Source: an uncultured Clostridia bacterium (GTDB lineage: Bacteria; Bacillota; Clostridia; Oscillospirales; Ruminococcaceae). Taken from it: DNA of 64,000 nucleotides. The position numbers were made by a program, and so were the translations under genes. Location: contig CANRJB010000005.1 of NCBI GenBank assembly GCA_947630845.1, forward strand, positions 62,001 through 126,000. Reading direction: 5' to 3'. The notes under the pieces are model-generated. The model saw only the letters and a list, made by a program, of their open reading frames with translations. It had not been told where the DNA came from and searched no databases. Below are positions 47,062 through 56,366 of this stretch, piece by piece; within the stretch, counting starts at the first letter, position 1; the number at the start of each line of letters is the position of its first letter.

Positions 47062-47090
47062 ATTATAGCATATCAACAGACTGTAATCAA
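47062..47090 (-). promoter_or_regulatory. Promoter of the CPBP-like/tadA unit
   Basis: Reverse strand TTGATT, 17-base spacer, TATAAT, about 38 bases upstream of the ATG. The 311-base gap 47024-47334 holds this promoter and the divergent adaptor promoter; otherwise it is AT-rich with no gene seen. Confidence 0.75.
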
Positions 47091-47246
47091 GCTGATTTGA
47101 CAAAATATTCTGTGAATATAGTGTAAACAAATGTGTTGAACAAGCAGTGAATATTACAGGATGTAATATTCCGAAAACGTTGTCAATTTTGTATAGAAAT
47201 GTAGAAATAATTTGAATAAAACAATTGTTATTTTACAAAAAATTCA

Positions 47247-47276
47247 TTGACGAAACCGTTTGAAATGTGCTATAAT
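47247..47276 (+). promoter_or_regulatory. Promoter of the cohesin-dockerin adaptor
   Basis: TTGACG, 18-base spacer, TATAAT, about 58 bases upstream of the ATG. Confidence 0.75.
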
Positions 47277-47334
47277 GGAGAAAATGAAGATTTAACATAT
47301 CGAATTGATACTGAATAGATAGGAGCTGATTCAT

Positions 47335-48753
47335 ATGAAAAAAAGTGTATCCGGAATTATGGCTGCTTGCCTGACATCTATGATGCTGCTCAATAATTAT
47401 GTTGGATTCCGTCCAATGGCAGCACAGGCTGTCTCCCTGAATATTGCAAAGATCGAACTTGCAAAGACGGATGTGTCGGATGACCGGATTGTCAATGTGG
47501 ATGTGAGAATCGACGACAATGATGCTGGATTCCTTGCTGCCGAGTTTGGGATTGTGTATGATGAACGACTCAAACTGGAGAATATCGTACAGGATTCTAC
47601 ACCCGGTAATACCTTCACATGGGTGAACAATGACGAGAAACATCTTACATGGTTCAGTGCAGCGTCTGGCAACAGTGACAGTACATCATCTGTCGGACGG
47701 CAGGCTCTCTTTACCTTGCAGTTTTCTCTGCCTGAGAATTATGATGAAGGTGATGTTTACCCCATCAATTATTCATGGAACAGTGCTGCCAACCGTGCTG
47801 CTTACTGGTATGCAGATCAGTGGGAGAATCAGATAGATTGGCTTAGCTCTCATGCTATTACCGGTTCTGTCAAGATTGAAGATACTAACGGTCCTTCCCT
47901 CTCATGCAGTGAGCTCTCCATGAATCAGAAGGAAACCAAGACGATTGATGTGCTGAATTATGAGGAAACATGTTACTGGTATACGGATCATCCGGATATC
48001 GCTTATTTTGGAAACGCAACAATAAATGAAGTGACTGCTCTCAGTCCCGGCACATGTACTGCATATTGCCTTGCCGGAAATACGCTTCTGACATGCGATA
48101 TCACTGTAACAGCTACCTACTTCTATGATGTCAGCGATCCGTCTCCCATTGTCATCAGCGACCCTTCGCAGCAGGTAACTATTGCTTACCCGAATCCGGA
48201 AGGCACAGTGATGTGGATGAGTACAAATACAAATGTTGTCACTGTGTCGGAAGATGGTGTTCTGACACCGGTCGGAAACGGAAACTGCCAGATCATCGGC
48301 ACAAGCAATGGTATCACCTATGCAAGACAGGTAATCGTGGATATGCCGGAAGAAACTACCACCACAGCCACAACTTATTCTTTGAACACGGCATCAGAGC
48401 AAACAACAGAAGAAACGACGACTGCTTCATCCGAAACGACAACGGAAGTAACGACAACACAGGAAACAAGCACAGAACCGGCAACAGAAAAAATCAATGA
48501 TCCATCCTATCCCAACAGCAAGAACACGGAATCTGCACCTCCAGTCCGTTATGGTGATGTTGATATGAATGGAAAAGTGGAAATGGTGGATATGATCACG
48601 CTCAACAAGTACCTGATGATCGGAACAGCTATTTCTGAGGAAGGTCTGAAAGCGGCTGACGTAAATCAGGATGGGCAGATCCTTCCGGATGATGGTCTGG
48701 ACATACTCAGATATGTGATCGATCTGATCCATGAGCTTCCGGTTCGTTCATAA
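47335..48753 (+). CDS. Adaptor scaffoldin: cohesin, Ig-like modules, dockerin
   Basis: A 472-residue secreted protein. In order: signal peptide (about 1-32); a cohesin-like module (about 34-183; IAKIELAKTDVSDDRIVNVD, FLAAEFGIVYDERLKLENI, HAITGSVKI at its end); two Ig-like (BIG2-type) segments (about 187-345); a Thr/Glu-rich linker (about 346-400); and a C-terminal dockerin (GDVDMNGKVEMVDMITLNKY and ADVNQDGQILPDDGLDIL). One cohesin plus one dockerin is the layout of ScaC-type adaptors in R. flavefaciens, which dock on a primary scaffoldin and change the binding specificity offered. Its dockerin is nearly identical to that of GH9 and GH26, so it should compete for the same scaffoldin cohesins. 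TAGGAGCTG precedes the ATG. Confidence 0.88.
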   Translation: MKKSVSGIMAACLTSMMLLNNYVGFRPMAAQAVSLNIAKIELAKTDVSDDRIVNVDVRIDDNDAGFLAAEFGIVYDERLKLENIVQDSTPGNTFTWVNNDEKHLTWFSAASGNSDSTSSVGRQALFTLQFSLPENYDEGDVYPINYSWNSAANRAAYWYADQWENQIDWLSSHAITGSVKIEDTNGPSLSCSELSMNQKETKTIDVLNYEETCYWYTDHPDIAYFGNATINEVTALSPGTCTAYCLAGNTLLTCDITVTATYFYDVSDPSPIVISDPSQQVTIAYPNPEGTVMWMSTNTNVVTVSEDGVLTPVGNGNCQIIGTSNGITYARQVIVDMPEETTTTATTYSLNTASEQTTEETTTASSETTTEVTTTQETSTEPATEKINDPSYPNSKNTESAPPVRYGDVDMNGKVEMVDMITLNKYLMIGTAISEEGLKAADVNQDGQILPDDGLDILRYVIDLIHELPVRS

Positions 48754-48820
48754 CACGGATGCAGTCAGATTTCCGGAGAAAGACTGACAAAGCTCAATGC
48801 AAACTGTGAGATAAAACGAT

Positions 48821-48857
48821 GTAAAACAGCGGCTTTTACGCCGCTGTTTTACGTTTA
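48821..48857. terminator. Intrinsic terminator of the adaptor gene
   Basis: A 13-bp perfect stem (GTAAAACAGCGGC with GCCGCTGTTTTAC, 6-base loop) followed by GTTTATAA; symmetrical A/T edges may let it work from both sides. Confidence 0.75.
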
Positions 48858-48899
48858 TAAGAATTGCCTTGCACAATTCTTCATCCATTGTATCCATGC

Positions 48900-49073
48900 T
48901 CAATCAATGAGTTCAAACATTCCCATCATCCCCGAAAGCTTCGTCCCGACATCACATCCCGGCGGCAGCAATGCCATTGCTACGGGAAACAGCTCCGGAT
49001 CATCTACATCTGTCTGCCGCAGTTGGGCGTAGTCTCCCTGAATGTCCTCTATAATATAGGTATGCTGTTCCAT
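48900..49073 (-). CDS. Small DUF3006-like protein
   Basis: A 57-residue acidic protein: ATG at 49073 has AAAGGAG 7 bases upstream, and the frame runs to TGA at 48900. The start MEQHTYIIEDIQGDYAQLRQ followed by ALLPPGCDVGTKL follows the layout of DUF3006-type small beta-barrel proteins (an EDI-x-G-x-YA-x-L turn, then a LPPG-x-x-VG turn). The role is unknown. It lies 75 bases downstream of recN in the same direction. Confidence 0.7.
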   Translation of the reverse strand: MEQHTYIIEDIQGDYAQLRQTDVDDPELFPVAMALLPPGCDVGTKLSGMMGMFELID

Positions 49074-49148
49074 GTGAAACTCCTTTCATCTTCCGAAAAT
49101 GGATTTTTAACAATACTGATGGTCTGCGCAAAAAGTTTTTCCAACAGC

Positions 49149-50810
49149 TTATGACAGCACTTTCCGCAGTTCTTCACGGGCATTCTCACGCATCAGTTCA
49201 CTGGGATTCTCACCACCCATGATACGTGCAATTTCCTCTGCACGCCCCTCAAAGTCAAGCAAATGTACCTGTGTCACAGTACGGTCATTTTCATCATGCT
49301 TTTCAATCATGAAATGTGTATCCGCCATCACAGCGATCTGTGACAGATGCGTCACACACAGCACCTGTCTGCTCCGGCTGATTTCACGCAGCTTGATGCC
49401 GATCTTCTGCGCCGCCTTGCCGCTGACTCCGGTGTCAATTTCATCAAAGATCAATGTCGGGATGCTATCCCGGTCAGCTATGACAGATTTAAGAGCCAAC
49501 ATGATTCTGGACAGCTCACCACCGGATGCGATTTTGGAGATGGGTCTGGGTGTTTCTCCTTTGTTAGCGGAAATGAGGAATGTCACCGTGTCCCGTCCGA
49601 GTATGGTCAACTTCCCCTTCTCCTGTTCCACGGTCAGTACCACATTCGGCATATCCAGAAACCGCAGCTCCTCCGTCACACGTTCCACAAATCGTTTCCC
49701 TGCTTCCTCCCGATAGTCGGACAATGCTTTCGCCTTTTCCGTCACCTCAGACAACAGTTCTGACTTCCGGGTTTCCAATGCCGTGATGCGGTCGTCATCC
49801 TCCTGCATGGTGTTCATTTCTTCCTGCGCATCGGCATAGAGCTTGCGCAGCTCATCAAAATCACAGAAAAACTGTTTCTTTGCTACGCTGATGGCATGAT
49901 AACGGCTGCGGAGTTTCTGGGTGCGTTCTTCGTCCACCACTACATTCTCCGCCATGCCGGACAATTCTTCTGCAATGTCCTTGACTTCGATCAATGCCGC
50001 ATTCAGCCGCTCCATGATCTCATCTGTCTCCGGATAGACATCTTCGATTTCCTGTAACTGGCGCATCGACTCCCGAATCAGATCTGTCACTGATTCCTCA
50101 TCGCCGCCCAGAATCCCGGACGCTCCCGACAGTCCACCAAGTATGCGTTCTGCATTTTCTGCCTGCATCAGAGCAGATTCTAATGCTTCTTCCTCTCCCT
50201 CTTTCGGATTTAAGGCTCCGATCTCTGTAATTTGCTTTTGCAGGATGGCAGTGCGCTGTTTTCGCTGCTGATCCTCTTTTTTCAGCTTTCCAAGCTCTCT
50301 TGCCGTCATCTGTAATTCCCGGAATGCTTCCTGATAAGAGGTCAGGAATGAGGAGTCACCCCCAAATTCGTCCAGCACCTGCAAATGATGTTCAGGTGCA
50401 AGCAGGATCTGATTATCATGTTGTCCATGAATGGAGATCAGCAGTGTGCCAATTTCTCGGAGTGATGTAACAGATGCTGTTTTACCATTGATGCGCCCGA
50501 TGCTGCCGCCGTCCGCCCGTATCTCACGTGTCAGCGTGACCTGTCGCTCCTCTGTGTCAACAGACATCCCGTTCAGCAGCTCCATTACCTCATCTGACAA
50601 CTCTGTGAACAGAGCTGTCACTGTCGCCTTCTCACAGCCTGTGCGCACCCAGTCCTTTGAGACACGCTGCCCAAGAACTGCCTGAATGCCGTGGATCAGG
50701 ATAGATTTACCTGCACCGGTTTCTCCGGTAAATACATGAAATGCGTTCCCGAAATCAATACATGCCTTTTCAATCACTGCAAGATTTTCAATATATAATT
50801 CTTCTAACAT
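49149..50810 (-). CDS. recN: DNA repair protein RecN
   Basis: An SMC-like ATPase for double-strand-break repair. The 553-residue protein has the Walker A in HVFTGETGAGKSILIHGIQA, a long coiled-coil arm rich in Glu, Lys and Gln (about 150-370), the ABC signature in SGGELSRIMLALK, and Walker B in TLIFDEIDTGVSGKAAQKIG. It follows argR by 4 bases, the standard clostridial argR-recN order. spoIVB and spo0A, which often follow, are not here. Confidence 0.97.
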   Translation of the reverse strand: MLEELYIENLAVIEKACIDFGNAFHVFTGETGAGKSILIHGIQAVLGQRVSKDWVRTGCEKATVTALFTELSDEVMELLNGMSVDTEERQVTLTREIRADGGSIGRINGKTASVTSLREIGTLLISIHGQHDNQILLAPEHHLQVLDEFGGDSSFLTSYQEAFRELQMTARELGKLKKEDQQRKQRTAILQKQITEIGALNPKEGEEEALESALMQAENAERILGGLSGASGILGGDEESVTDLIRESMRQLQEIEDVYPETDEIMERLNAALIEVKDIAEELSGMAENVVVDEERTQKLRSRYHAISVAKKQFFCDFDELRKLYADAQEEMNTMQEDDDRITALETRKSELLSEVTEKAKALSDYREEAGKRFVERVTEELRFLDMPNVVLTVEQEKGKLTILGRDTVTFLISANKGETPRPISKIASGGELSRIMLALKSVIADRDSIPTLIFDEIDTGVSGKAAQKIGIKLREISRSRQVLCVTHLSQIAVMADTHFMIEKHDENDRTVTQVHLLDFEGRAEEIARIMGGENPSELMRENAREELRKVLS

Positions 50811-50814
50811 GCTC

Positions 50815-51249
50815 TCACCTGATCTTTTGTTTCAGTTCCGCCGTAAATCGTCTTGCCTGCTCCACTGTCCGGAGCAATGCGAATATCGTATCGTCTCCGG
50901 CAAGCGTTCCCACCACATCCGGATGCGGCATATTGTCCAGTACGGTACATACAGCCTGTGCTGTCCCGCTGCGGCAGCGGATCACAACCGTATTCCCGGC
51001 ATGATCGACGGAAAGAATATTCCCGGCAAACAGGTCTGCATTCGGTACAGGTCTGTCTGGCAGCACATAATGATAGATACCGCTGCTGTCTGCCTTTTTA
51101 ATGAGTTCCAGTTCCCGGATATCACGGGAAATGGTCGCCTGTGTCACGGGATAACCCCGCTCCTTCAGCAGTTCCTGCAATGTACCCTGACTGCTGACAG
51201 TATGCTGACGAATCAGCTCTATAATTTCTTGTTGCCTTGCGTTTTTCAT
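50815..51249 (-). CDS. argR: Arginine repressor
   Basis: A 144-residue transcriptional regulator of arginine metabolism. It has an N-terminal winged-helix DNA-binding domain (IIELIRQHTVSSQGTLQELL, VTQATISRDIRELELIK) and a C-terminal arginine-binding/hexamerisation domain (VLDNMPHPDVVGTLAGDDTIF with the GTxxGDDT-type loop). ATG 51249 follows GGAGG. Between nadK and recN. Confidence 0.95.
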   Translation of the reverse strand: MKNARQQEIIELIRQHTVSSQGTLQELLKERGYPVTQATISRDIRELELIKKADSSGIYHYVLPDRPVPNADLFAGNILSVDHAGNTVVIRCRSGTAQAVCTVLDNMPHPDVVGTLAGDDTIFALLRTVEQARRFTAELKQKIR

Positions 51250-51260
51250 GGATCCTCCAA

Positions 51261-52139
51261 TCAACTGATGGACTCACTGAATCCTTTGATAGACTGCATC
51301 AACTTGCGGTTGACGGCATCATAAAAACTGCCGTGCTTCAGACTGATGAGTCGGATGGTATGCTCCGATTTCCGGATGTCCAGTCTGCATGTATTCGGAA
51401 AACTGATCGGTGCTTCACCATCTGCACTCAGAAAAATATGCCTGCTGCTGTCGGCAGTGTGTGTGATGGTGATCCTCCGTTCAGAGGATAACAGCAACGG
51501 TCGGTTAAACAGGGAATGCGGACAGATCAGTGCGATCTCAATGCAGCTCAGCTCCGGCTCCATAAGCGGTCCCCCTGCTGACAGAGCATAAGCTGTCGAA
51601 CCTGTCGGCGTGGAACAGACCACCCCATCCGCACGATACCGCCCAATGACAGCATCATCGGCACAGACCGAAAAGTCAAAAACCTTTCCGTACATTCCCG
51701 AAATAGCAATATCATTGAGCGCAATGAAGCGTTTCTCCTGCCCGTCGCCGGTGAGTCTGCCTTCGATCATGATGCGCTTGGAGAGGAAGTATTCTCCGTG
51801 AAACAGTTTTTCCAGTTCATCCAGTTCATTCGTTTCCAGTCCTGCCATGAAACCCAGATGCCCTGTATTGATGCCAAGCAGCACGGCACTCGAATCGATC
51901 ATCTGTTTGGCACACCTCAGCATCGTTCCGTCACCGCCGATGGCAATGACAATGTTCACGCTCCCTACAATGTCCTGAAACGGTGCATACCGGATATATG
52001 GCAGTTCGCCGAAATCCTTCCGCAATGCCCCGTCAAGGCAGATCTCTGCACCCGAGGCATGCAGTCTCCGACAGACTTCCATTGCACATGGAAGTGCATT
52101 TTTTTTCTGAAAATTTGGATAAATTGCGATTCTCAGCAT
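51261..52139 (-). CDS. nadK: NAD kinase
   Basis: Phosphorylates NAD to NADP. The 292-residue protein has the nucleotide-binding IVIAIGGDGTMLRCAKQ, GINTGHLGFM, and the family segment DGVVCSTPTGSTAYALSAGG. ATG 52139 follows AGGTGAG and excludes a 15-residue extension. Closely packed between tlyA (4 bases) and argR (11 bases). Confidence 0.96.
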   Translation of the reverse strand: MLRIAIYPNFQKKNALPCAMEVCRRLHASGAEICLDGALRKDFGELPYIRYAPFQDIVGSVNIVIAIGGDGTMLRCAKQMIDSSAVLLGINTGHLGFMAGLETNELDELEKLFHGEYFLSKRIMIEGRLTGDGQEKRFIALNDIAISGMYGKVFDFSVCADDAVIGRYRADGVVCSTPTGSTAYALSAGGPLMEPELSCIEIALICPHSLFNRPLLLSSERRITITHTADSSRHIFLSADGEAPISFPNTCRLDIRKSEHTIRLISLKHGSFYDAVNRKLMQSIKGFSESIS

Positions 52140-52143
52140 GTAC

Positions 52144-52935
52144 TCACCTGCTTTTCTGCCCCTGTACGGCAAGCTTCTGTACATCGGGAAATGGATAGGC
52201 TTCCTTACAACCTTTTTTCAGATATGCCAGATATTCCGTATTGCCATCGCCGCCCTGTATCGGCGAGACGCAGACACCAGCAACTGTAAAGCCTGTTTCC
52301 TGTGCAGTCCGCAGCACCTCCCGTAGTACCCGTTCATGTACCCTTGCCGAACGGACAATGCCGCCCTTGCCGACATCGGCTCTGCCTGCCTCAAACTGCG
52401 GCTTGACCAACACCACACACTCCGCTTTCTCCGCCAACAGTCCGAAAACCGCCGGAAGAATCAGCTTCAGTGAAATGAAAGACACATCAATGCTGCAAAA
52501 ATCCGGCGTTTCCGGCAACTCTGCAAGCCTCCGGATGTCCGTTCCCTCCAGATTCACCACACGTGCATCTGTCCGAAGCGTTTCATCCAGCTGTCCGTGT
52601 CCCACATCTGCTGCATACACCTGTGCAGCACCATTTTGTAACATACAGTCCGTAAAACCGCCCGTTGAAGCACCTACATCCAGACAGATGCGACCTTTGA
52701 GACGAATCGGAAACGCTTGTAATGCGCCTTCCATTTTCATCCCTCCCCTGCCGACGTAGCGCATGCCTTCGGTCAGGGTAAGGGTATCCTCTGCTTGCAC
52801 CATGGCAGACGGTTTTGACACTGGAATACCATTGCACAAAGCCTTGCCCTCTGCAATGAGTATCTTTGCCTGTGAACGGCTTCGGCACAATCCCCGTTCC
52901 ATGAGTGCAAGATCAGCTCTTTGTGCCATACGCAT
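52144..52935 (-). CDS. tlyA: TlyA family rRNA (cytidine-2'-O)-methyltransferase
   Basis: A 263-residue protein with an N-terminal S4 RNA-binding domain (RADLALMERGLCRSRSQAKI) and a FtsJ-like SAM methyltransferase domain (CLDVGASTGGFTDCMLQNGA for SAM, VSFISLKLILP with the catalytic region, VVLVKPQFEAG). TlyA proteins methylate rRNA cytidines and affect capreomycin sensitivity; the exact target here is not known. The start overlaps the dxs 3' end by about 20 bases; ATG 52935 or 52929 are both possible. Confidence 0.93.
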   Translation of the reverse strand: MRMAQRADLALMERGLCRSRSQAKILIAEGKALCNGIPVSKPSAMVQAEDTLTLTEGMRYVGRGGMKMEGALQAFPIRLKGRICLDVGASTGGFTDCMLQNGAAQVYAADVGHGQLDETLRTDARVVNLEGTDIRRLAELPETPDFCSIDVSFISLKLILPAVFGLLAEKAECVVLVKPQFEAGRADVGKGGIVRSARVHERVLREVLRTAQETGFTVAGVCVSPIQGGDGNTEYLAYLKKGCKEAYPFPDVQKLAVQGQKSR

Positions 52936-54808
52936 AGATATACCGGCAGACAGCATGTGCGGAAAGGTCTGTCTTTTCCAGTAACGCAGGGATGGAGGCA
53001 TGCTTCAGGAAATTATCCGCAGAAACACGCACATACCTGCCCCCGAACCCGTACTGCGACAAGAGTGAGCCGAATATGGTCGAAATGCCGCCATAACCGC
53101 TGCTTTCCTCAAAGAAGATGACGATCTTGTATTTCAGTGCCTTTTCCACGAGATCCTCATCCACAGGAAAAATACGGGTCAGTTTCAGAAGGCTTGTCTT
53201 GTAACCGCTTTTCTCACATGTATTGTGAGCATCCCAGATAGACTGGTACACCCTTCCATAAGAGATCAGCAGAATATCTGCATCTTCTTCAAGGTAGGTG
53301 TAATCTGTGTTCAGTGCCTCCTTCGGGAAATGCATGCCCTTGTCATTTCCTTTGGGATAACGGACAGCGGCAAGACCAGTATCCTCAAATATCGCACGCC
53401 GCATGCATAAATTCAGCTCCTCGTAGCAGGAAGGGGAATAAATAACTGTTCCCGGAATACAGGTCAGCATCGGCACATCAAACATGCCTTGGTGCGTCTC
53501 GCCGTCCTCACCGACAATACCTGCCCTGTCGATCGCCAGTACAACATGCAGTCCGCCAATCGCCACATCATGGATGAGCTGGTCATATGCACGCTGTAAA
53601 AAAGTGGAATACACTGCGAATACCGGAATCAACCCCGATGCTGCAAGACCTGCTGCAAATGTCACCGCATGCTGTTCGGCAATACCGACATCATAGAACC
53701 GATCCGGATGATCTGCCGCAAAATATTGCAGTCCTGTTCCAAACTCCATAGCTGCTGTGATGGCACAGATACGCTTGTCCTCATTGGCAAGCTTTGTCAG
53801 CTCCATGCCGAATTGGGTGGAATAGCAGTCATCTCCGGAAATTTCCGGATTTCCGGTCATCACATCAAATTTAGATACACCGTGAAACTGACTGGGATTC
53901 TTTTCTGCCGGAAGATAGCCCTTTCCCTTTACAGTCCGTACATGGATAAACACAGGTGTCTCATAACGCTTTGCCGTCCGCAGGACTTCCTCCAGCTCAA
54001 GCAGATTATGCCCATCCACTGGTCCAAGATAAACAAATCCCATCTGTTCAAACATGGTTGCCTGATTCATGACAACACGCTTAAAGCTGTCCTTTGTCTT
54101 TTTCAGAACCTTGATCGTGGGTTCGCCGACCTTCGGAGTATTACGCAGATTACGCTCCAACTCCTGCTTTCTGCGGACATAACGCTCACTCTCCCGTATT
54201 GACCGCAGATAACCGGAAAGTGCCCCGACATTGCCAGAAATCGACATATTGTTGTCGTTGAGAATGACGATCAGGTTTTTCAGCTTCTTCTTTCCGCCAT
54301 TGTTCAGCCCTTCAAATGCCATGCCTCCGGTCATGGCACCATCTCCGATGATCGCAATGGCATGATGAGAGTCATTATTCATACGCATGGATTCTGCCAT
54401 GCCGCATGCAATGGATATGGAATTGCTGCTGTGACCGCTGATACAGACATCATGCGGCGACTCAGATGGTTTCGGAAATCCGGAAATACCGTTCTCTGTC
54501 CGGATGGTACGGAACTGCTTGACTCTTCCGGTGAGAAGCTTGTGCGCATAGCATTGATGTCCTACATCCCAGATGAACTTGTCCTTCGGTGACTCGAACA
54601 CCCTGTGAAGTGCCATGGTCAGCTCTACCACTCCCAGATTGGAGGCAAGATGCCCTCCGTTGTGAGAGATCGTGCGTATCATAATATCCCGCATTTCCTT
54701 TGCGAGTCTGCGGCACTGGTAATAATTCAGTTTTTTAAGATCTTCCGGCAGATGCAGCTCTGATAGCCGTATCTCTCTGATCTCCGTATTTTTATTCTGA
54801 TCTTTCAT
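52913..54808 (-). CDS. dxs: 1-deoxy-D-xylulose-5-phosphate synthase
   Basis: First enzyme of the MEP isoprenoid pathway, condensing pyruvate and glyceraldehyde 3-phosphate with thiamine diphosphate. The 631-residue protein shows KFIWDVGHQCYAHKLLTGR, the TPP motif AIIGDGAMTGGMAFEGLNN with LNDNNMSIS, DVGIAEQHAVTFAAGLA with the catalytic Glu, and DRAGIVGEDGETHQGMFDV. ATG 54808 is favoured because AAAGG is 8 bases away; the ATG at 54814 is too close. It lies with ispA in an isoprenoid gene block. Confidence 0.97.
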   Translation of the reverse strand: MKDQNKNTEIREIRLSELHLPEDLKKLNYYQCRRLAKEMRDIMIRTISHNGGHLASNLGVVELTMALHRVFESPKDKFIWDVGHQCYAHKLLTGRVKQFRTIRTENGISGFPKPSESPHDVCISGHSSNSISIACGMAESMRMNNDSHHAIAIIGDGAMTGGMAFEGLNNGGKKKLKNLIVILNDNNMSISGNVGALSGYLRSIRESERYVRRKQELERNLRNTPKVGEPTIKVLKKTKDSFKRVVMNQATMFEQMGFVYLGPVDGHNLLELEEVLRTAKRYETPVFIHVRTVKGKGYLPAEKNPSQFHGVSKFDVMTGNPEISGDDCYSTQFGMELTKLANEDKRICAITAAMEFGTGLQYFAADHPDRFYDVGIAEQHAVTFAAGLAASGLIPVFAVYSTFLQRAYDQLIHDVAIGGLHVVLAIDRAGIVGEDGETHQGMFDVPMLTCIPGTVIYSPSCYEELNLCMRRAIFEDTGLAAVRYPKGNDKGMHFPKEALNTDYTYLEEDADILLISYGRVYQSIWDAHNTCEKSGYKTSLLKLTRIFPVDEDLVEKALKYKIVIFFEESSGYGGISTIFGSLLSQYGFGGRYVRVSADNFLKHASIPALLEKTDLSAHAVCRYIYAYGTKS

Positions 54809-54819
54809 AGCCATTACCT

Positions 54820-55254
54820 TTACTGCAAAGGAATCAGCGCACCGATCACGATGCCTAATACTGCACCGCAAAATACTTGTATCGGCGTATGCCCCAGTAA
54901 TTCCTTGAATTCCTTTTCTTTTGTATTGTTATCCTGTGCGAGAAGGCGCATCATGATCTCGTTGAGCTGCTTGGCATGTTTTCCGGCTTCGAGACGGACA
55001 TTGGCTGCATCATACATCGTGATCGCTGCCAGCACAAACATGATGGCGACCTCTGCACTGTCCCATCCGGCAGAACGCCCTGTGCTGATAAAAGCTGCAC
55101 ATACCAATGCGGAATGTGAACTTGGCATTCCGCCTGAGCCATAGAGCCGTTCGAGCTTGACACTTGCATTCTGGACAAAATAAAGAATGAATTTGATAAA
55201 CTGCGCCGCTGCCCATCCGAGCACGCCGGCAACTAAGATCGGATTGTAAATCAT
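54820..55254 (-). CDS. Divergent PAP2 family membrane protein (DUF212)
   Basis: A 144-residue membrane protein with four hydrophobic segments and the conserved YGSGGMPSSHSALVCA, YDAANVRLEAGKHA and LGHTPIQVFCGAVLG of the DUF212 group, related to acid phosphatase/PAP2 enzymes. Reported relatives suggest lipid or undecaprenyl phosphate handling, but the activity is not established. It lies between ispA and dxs, so a role with isoprenoid phosphates is plausible. Confidence 0.9.
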   Translation of the reverse strand: MIYNPILVAGVLGWAAAQFIKFILYFVQNASVKLERLYGSGGMPSSHSALVCAAFISTGRSAGWDSAEVAIMFVLAAITMYDAANVRLEAGKHAKQLNEIMMRLLAQDNNTKEKEFKELLGHTPIQVFCGAVLGIVIGALIPLQ

Positions 55255-55269
55255 TGGTTCACCGCCTTG

Positions 55270-56169
55270 TTATTGTACCCGGACAAGAAGCGCATCCGTC
55301 AGCGCATGGAGAAAATCGGTATTGGCAAAGAGGTCAAGCTGCCTGTGTGCAAGTGCTGTAAGCTCAGATGCCTTTTGGTTTGCCTTTTCAATGCCAAGCA
55401 ATGTAACAAAGGTAGTCTTGTTTTCCTCCGCATCACTGCCGATGGGTTTTCCAAGCTGCTCTGCTGTACTGGTCACATCAAGGATATCATCAATGATCTG
55501 AAACGCAAGCCCGACATACTGCCCATACTTTCCGGCAGCCGTGATCTGTTCCTGTGTACCGCCGCCGCAGATACAGCCTATTTCACAGGAGGCACGCATG
55601 AGTGCGCCTGTTTTGCCAAGACACATCGTCTCCAGCTCCTCCGGTGTTACAGTCTCCTGTGTTTCAAACTGCATGTCCATCAACTGACCGCCGATCATGC
55701 CGTTTACACCCTCTCTGTCTGTGAGTGTCATTATGATACTGATCTGCTGCTCCGGTGTCAGAAGTTTCTCTCCGCAGAGAACGGTAATGGGTGCGCAGAT
55801 CAGGGCAGCACCTGCCAAAATGGCTGTTGCTTCGCCGTATGCCTTATGGCAGGATGGCTTCCCACGGCGCAGATCATCATTATCCATTGCCGGAAGATCA
55901 TCGAAGATCAGTGAGGAGGTATGTGTCATTTCCATTGCACACGCTGCCGCATCTGCAAGCTCCTGTGTACCGCCGCATGCCTCACAAAAGGCATAGATCA
56001 ATGCCGGGCGTATCCTTTTACCGCCTGCGGAAAGGGAATGCCGCATTGCCGCATAAAGCTGCCCGATTTCCATCGTGCCGCTTTTCTGCTCCATTTCTGC
56101 TACCTTCCTGAGCATGTATTCTTCAATTCTCTCTGCATAGGCAGCAAGCTGCTTTTTGGTTTCCATCAT
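55270..56169 (-). CDS. ispA: Polyprenyl diphosphate synthase (farnesyl diphosphate synthase type)
   Basis: Chain elongation of isoprenyl diphosphates. The 299-residue protein has GGKRIRPALIYAFCEACGG, the first Asp-rich motif in LIFDDLPAMDNDDLRRGKP (DDxxxxD form, typical of short-chain FPP/GGPP synthases), and the second in AFQIIDDILDVT. Product length is not certain. ATG 56169 (or 56166) overlaps the xseB stop, indicating coupling; GGGAGG precedes it. Confidence 0.95.
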   Translation of the reverse strand: MMETKKQLAAYAERIEEYMLRKVAEMEQKSGTMEIGQLYAAMRHSLSAGGKRIRPALIYAFCEACGGTQELADAAACAMEMTHTSSLIFDDLPAMDNDDLRRGKPSCHKAYGEATAILAGAALICAPITVLCGEKLLTPEQQISIIMTLTDREGVNGMIGGQLMDMQFETQETVTPEELETMCLGKTGALMRASCEIGCICGGGTQEQITAAGKYGQYVGLAFQIIDDILDVTSTAEQLGKPIGSDAEENKTTFVTLLGIEKANQKASELTALAHRQLDLFANTDFLHALTDALLVRVQ

Positions 56170-56366
56170 TGTTCCTCCCCCGATCCGTGCTGCGGTACAG
56201 GAATATTCTGTACAGTCAGCACTGCATTTTCCAATATCGTATGACACTCTTCAGACAGCTTCATGCCCTCTGCATAGAGCTTTGAGGCTTCCTCCAATGA
56301 AAGCTGCTCCTGCTCCAGACGTTTGGTAATGTCTGCAAGCTGTTTCATTTTTTCTTCAAACTGCAT
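56166..56366 (-). CDS. xseB: Exodeoxyribonuclease VII small subunit
   Basis: A 66-residue helical subunit that binds several copies per XseA. FEEKMKQLADITKRLEQEQL and ASKLYAEGMKLSEECHTIL are family-typical. It overlaps xseA upstream and ispA downstream by a few bases, so all three are translationally coupled. Confidence 0.94.
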   Translation of the reverse strand: MQFEEKMKQLADITKRLEQEQLSLEEASKLYAEGMKLSEECHTILENAVLTVQNIPVPQHGSGEEQ

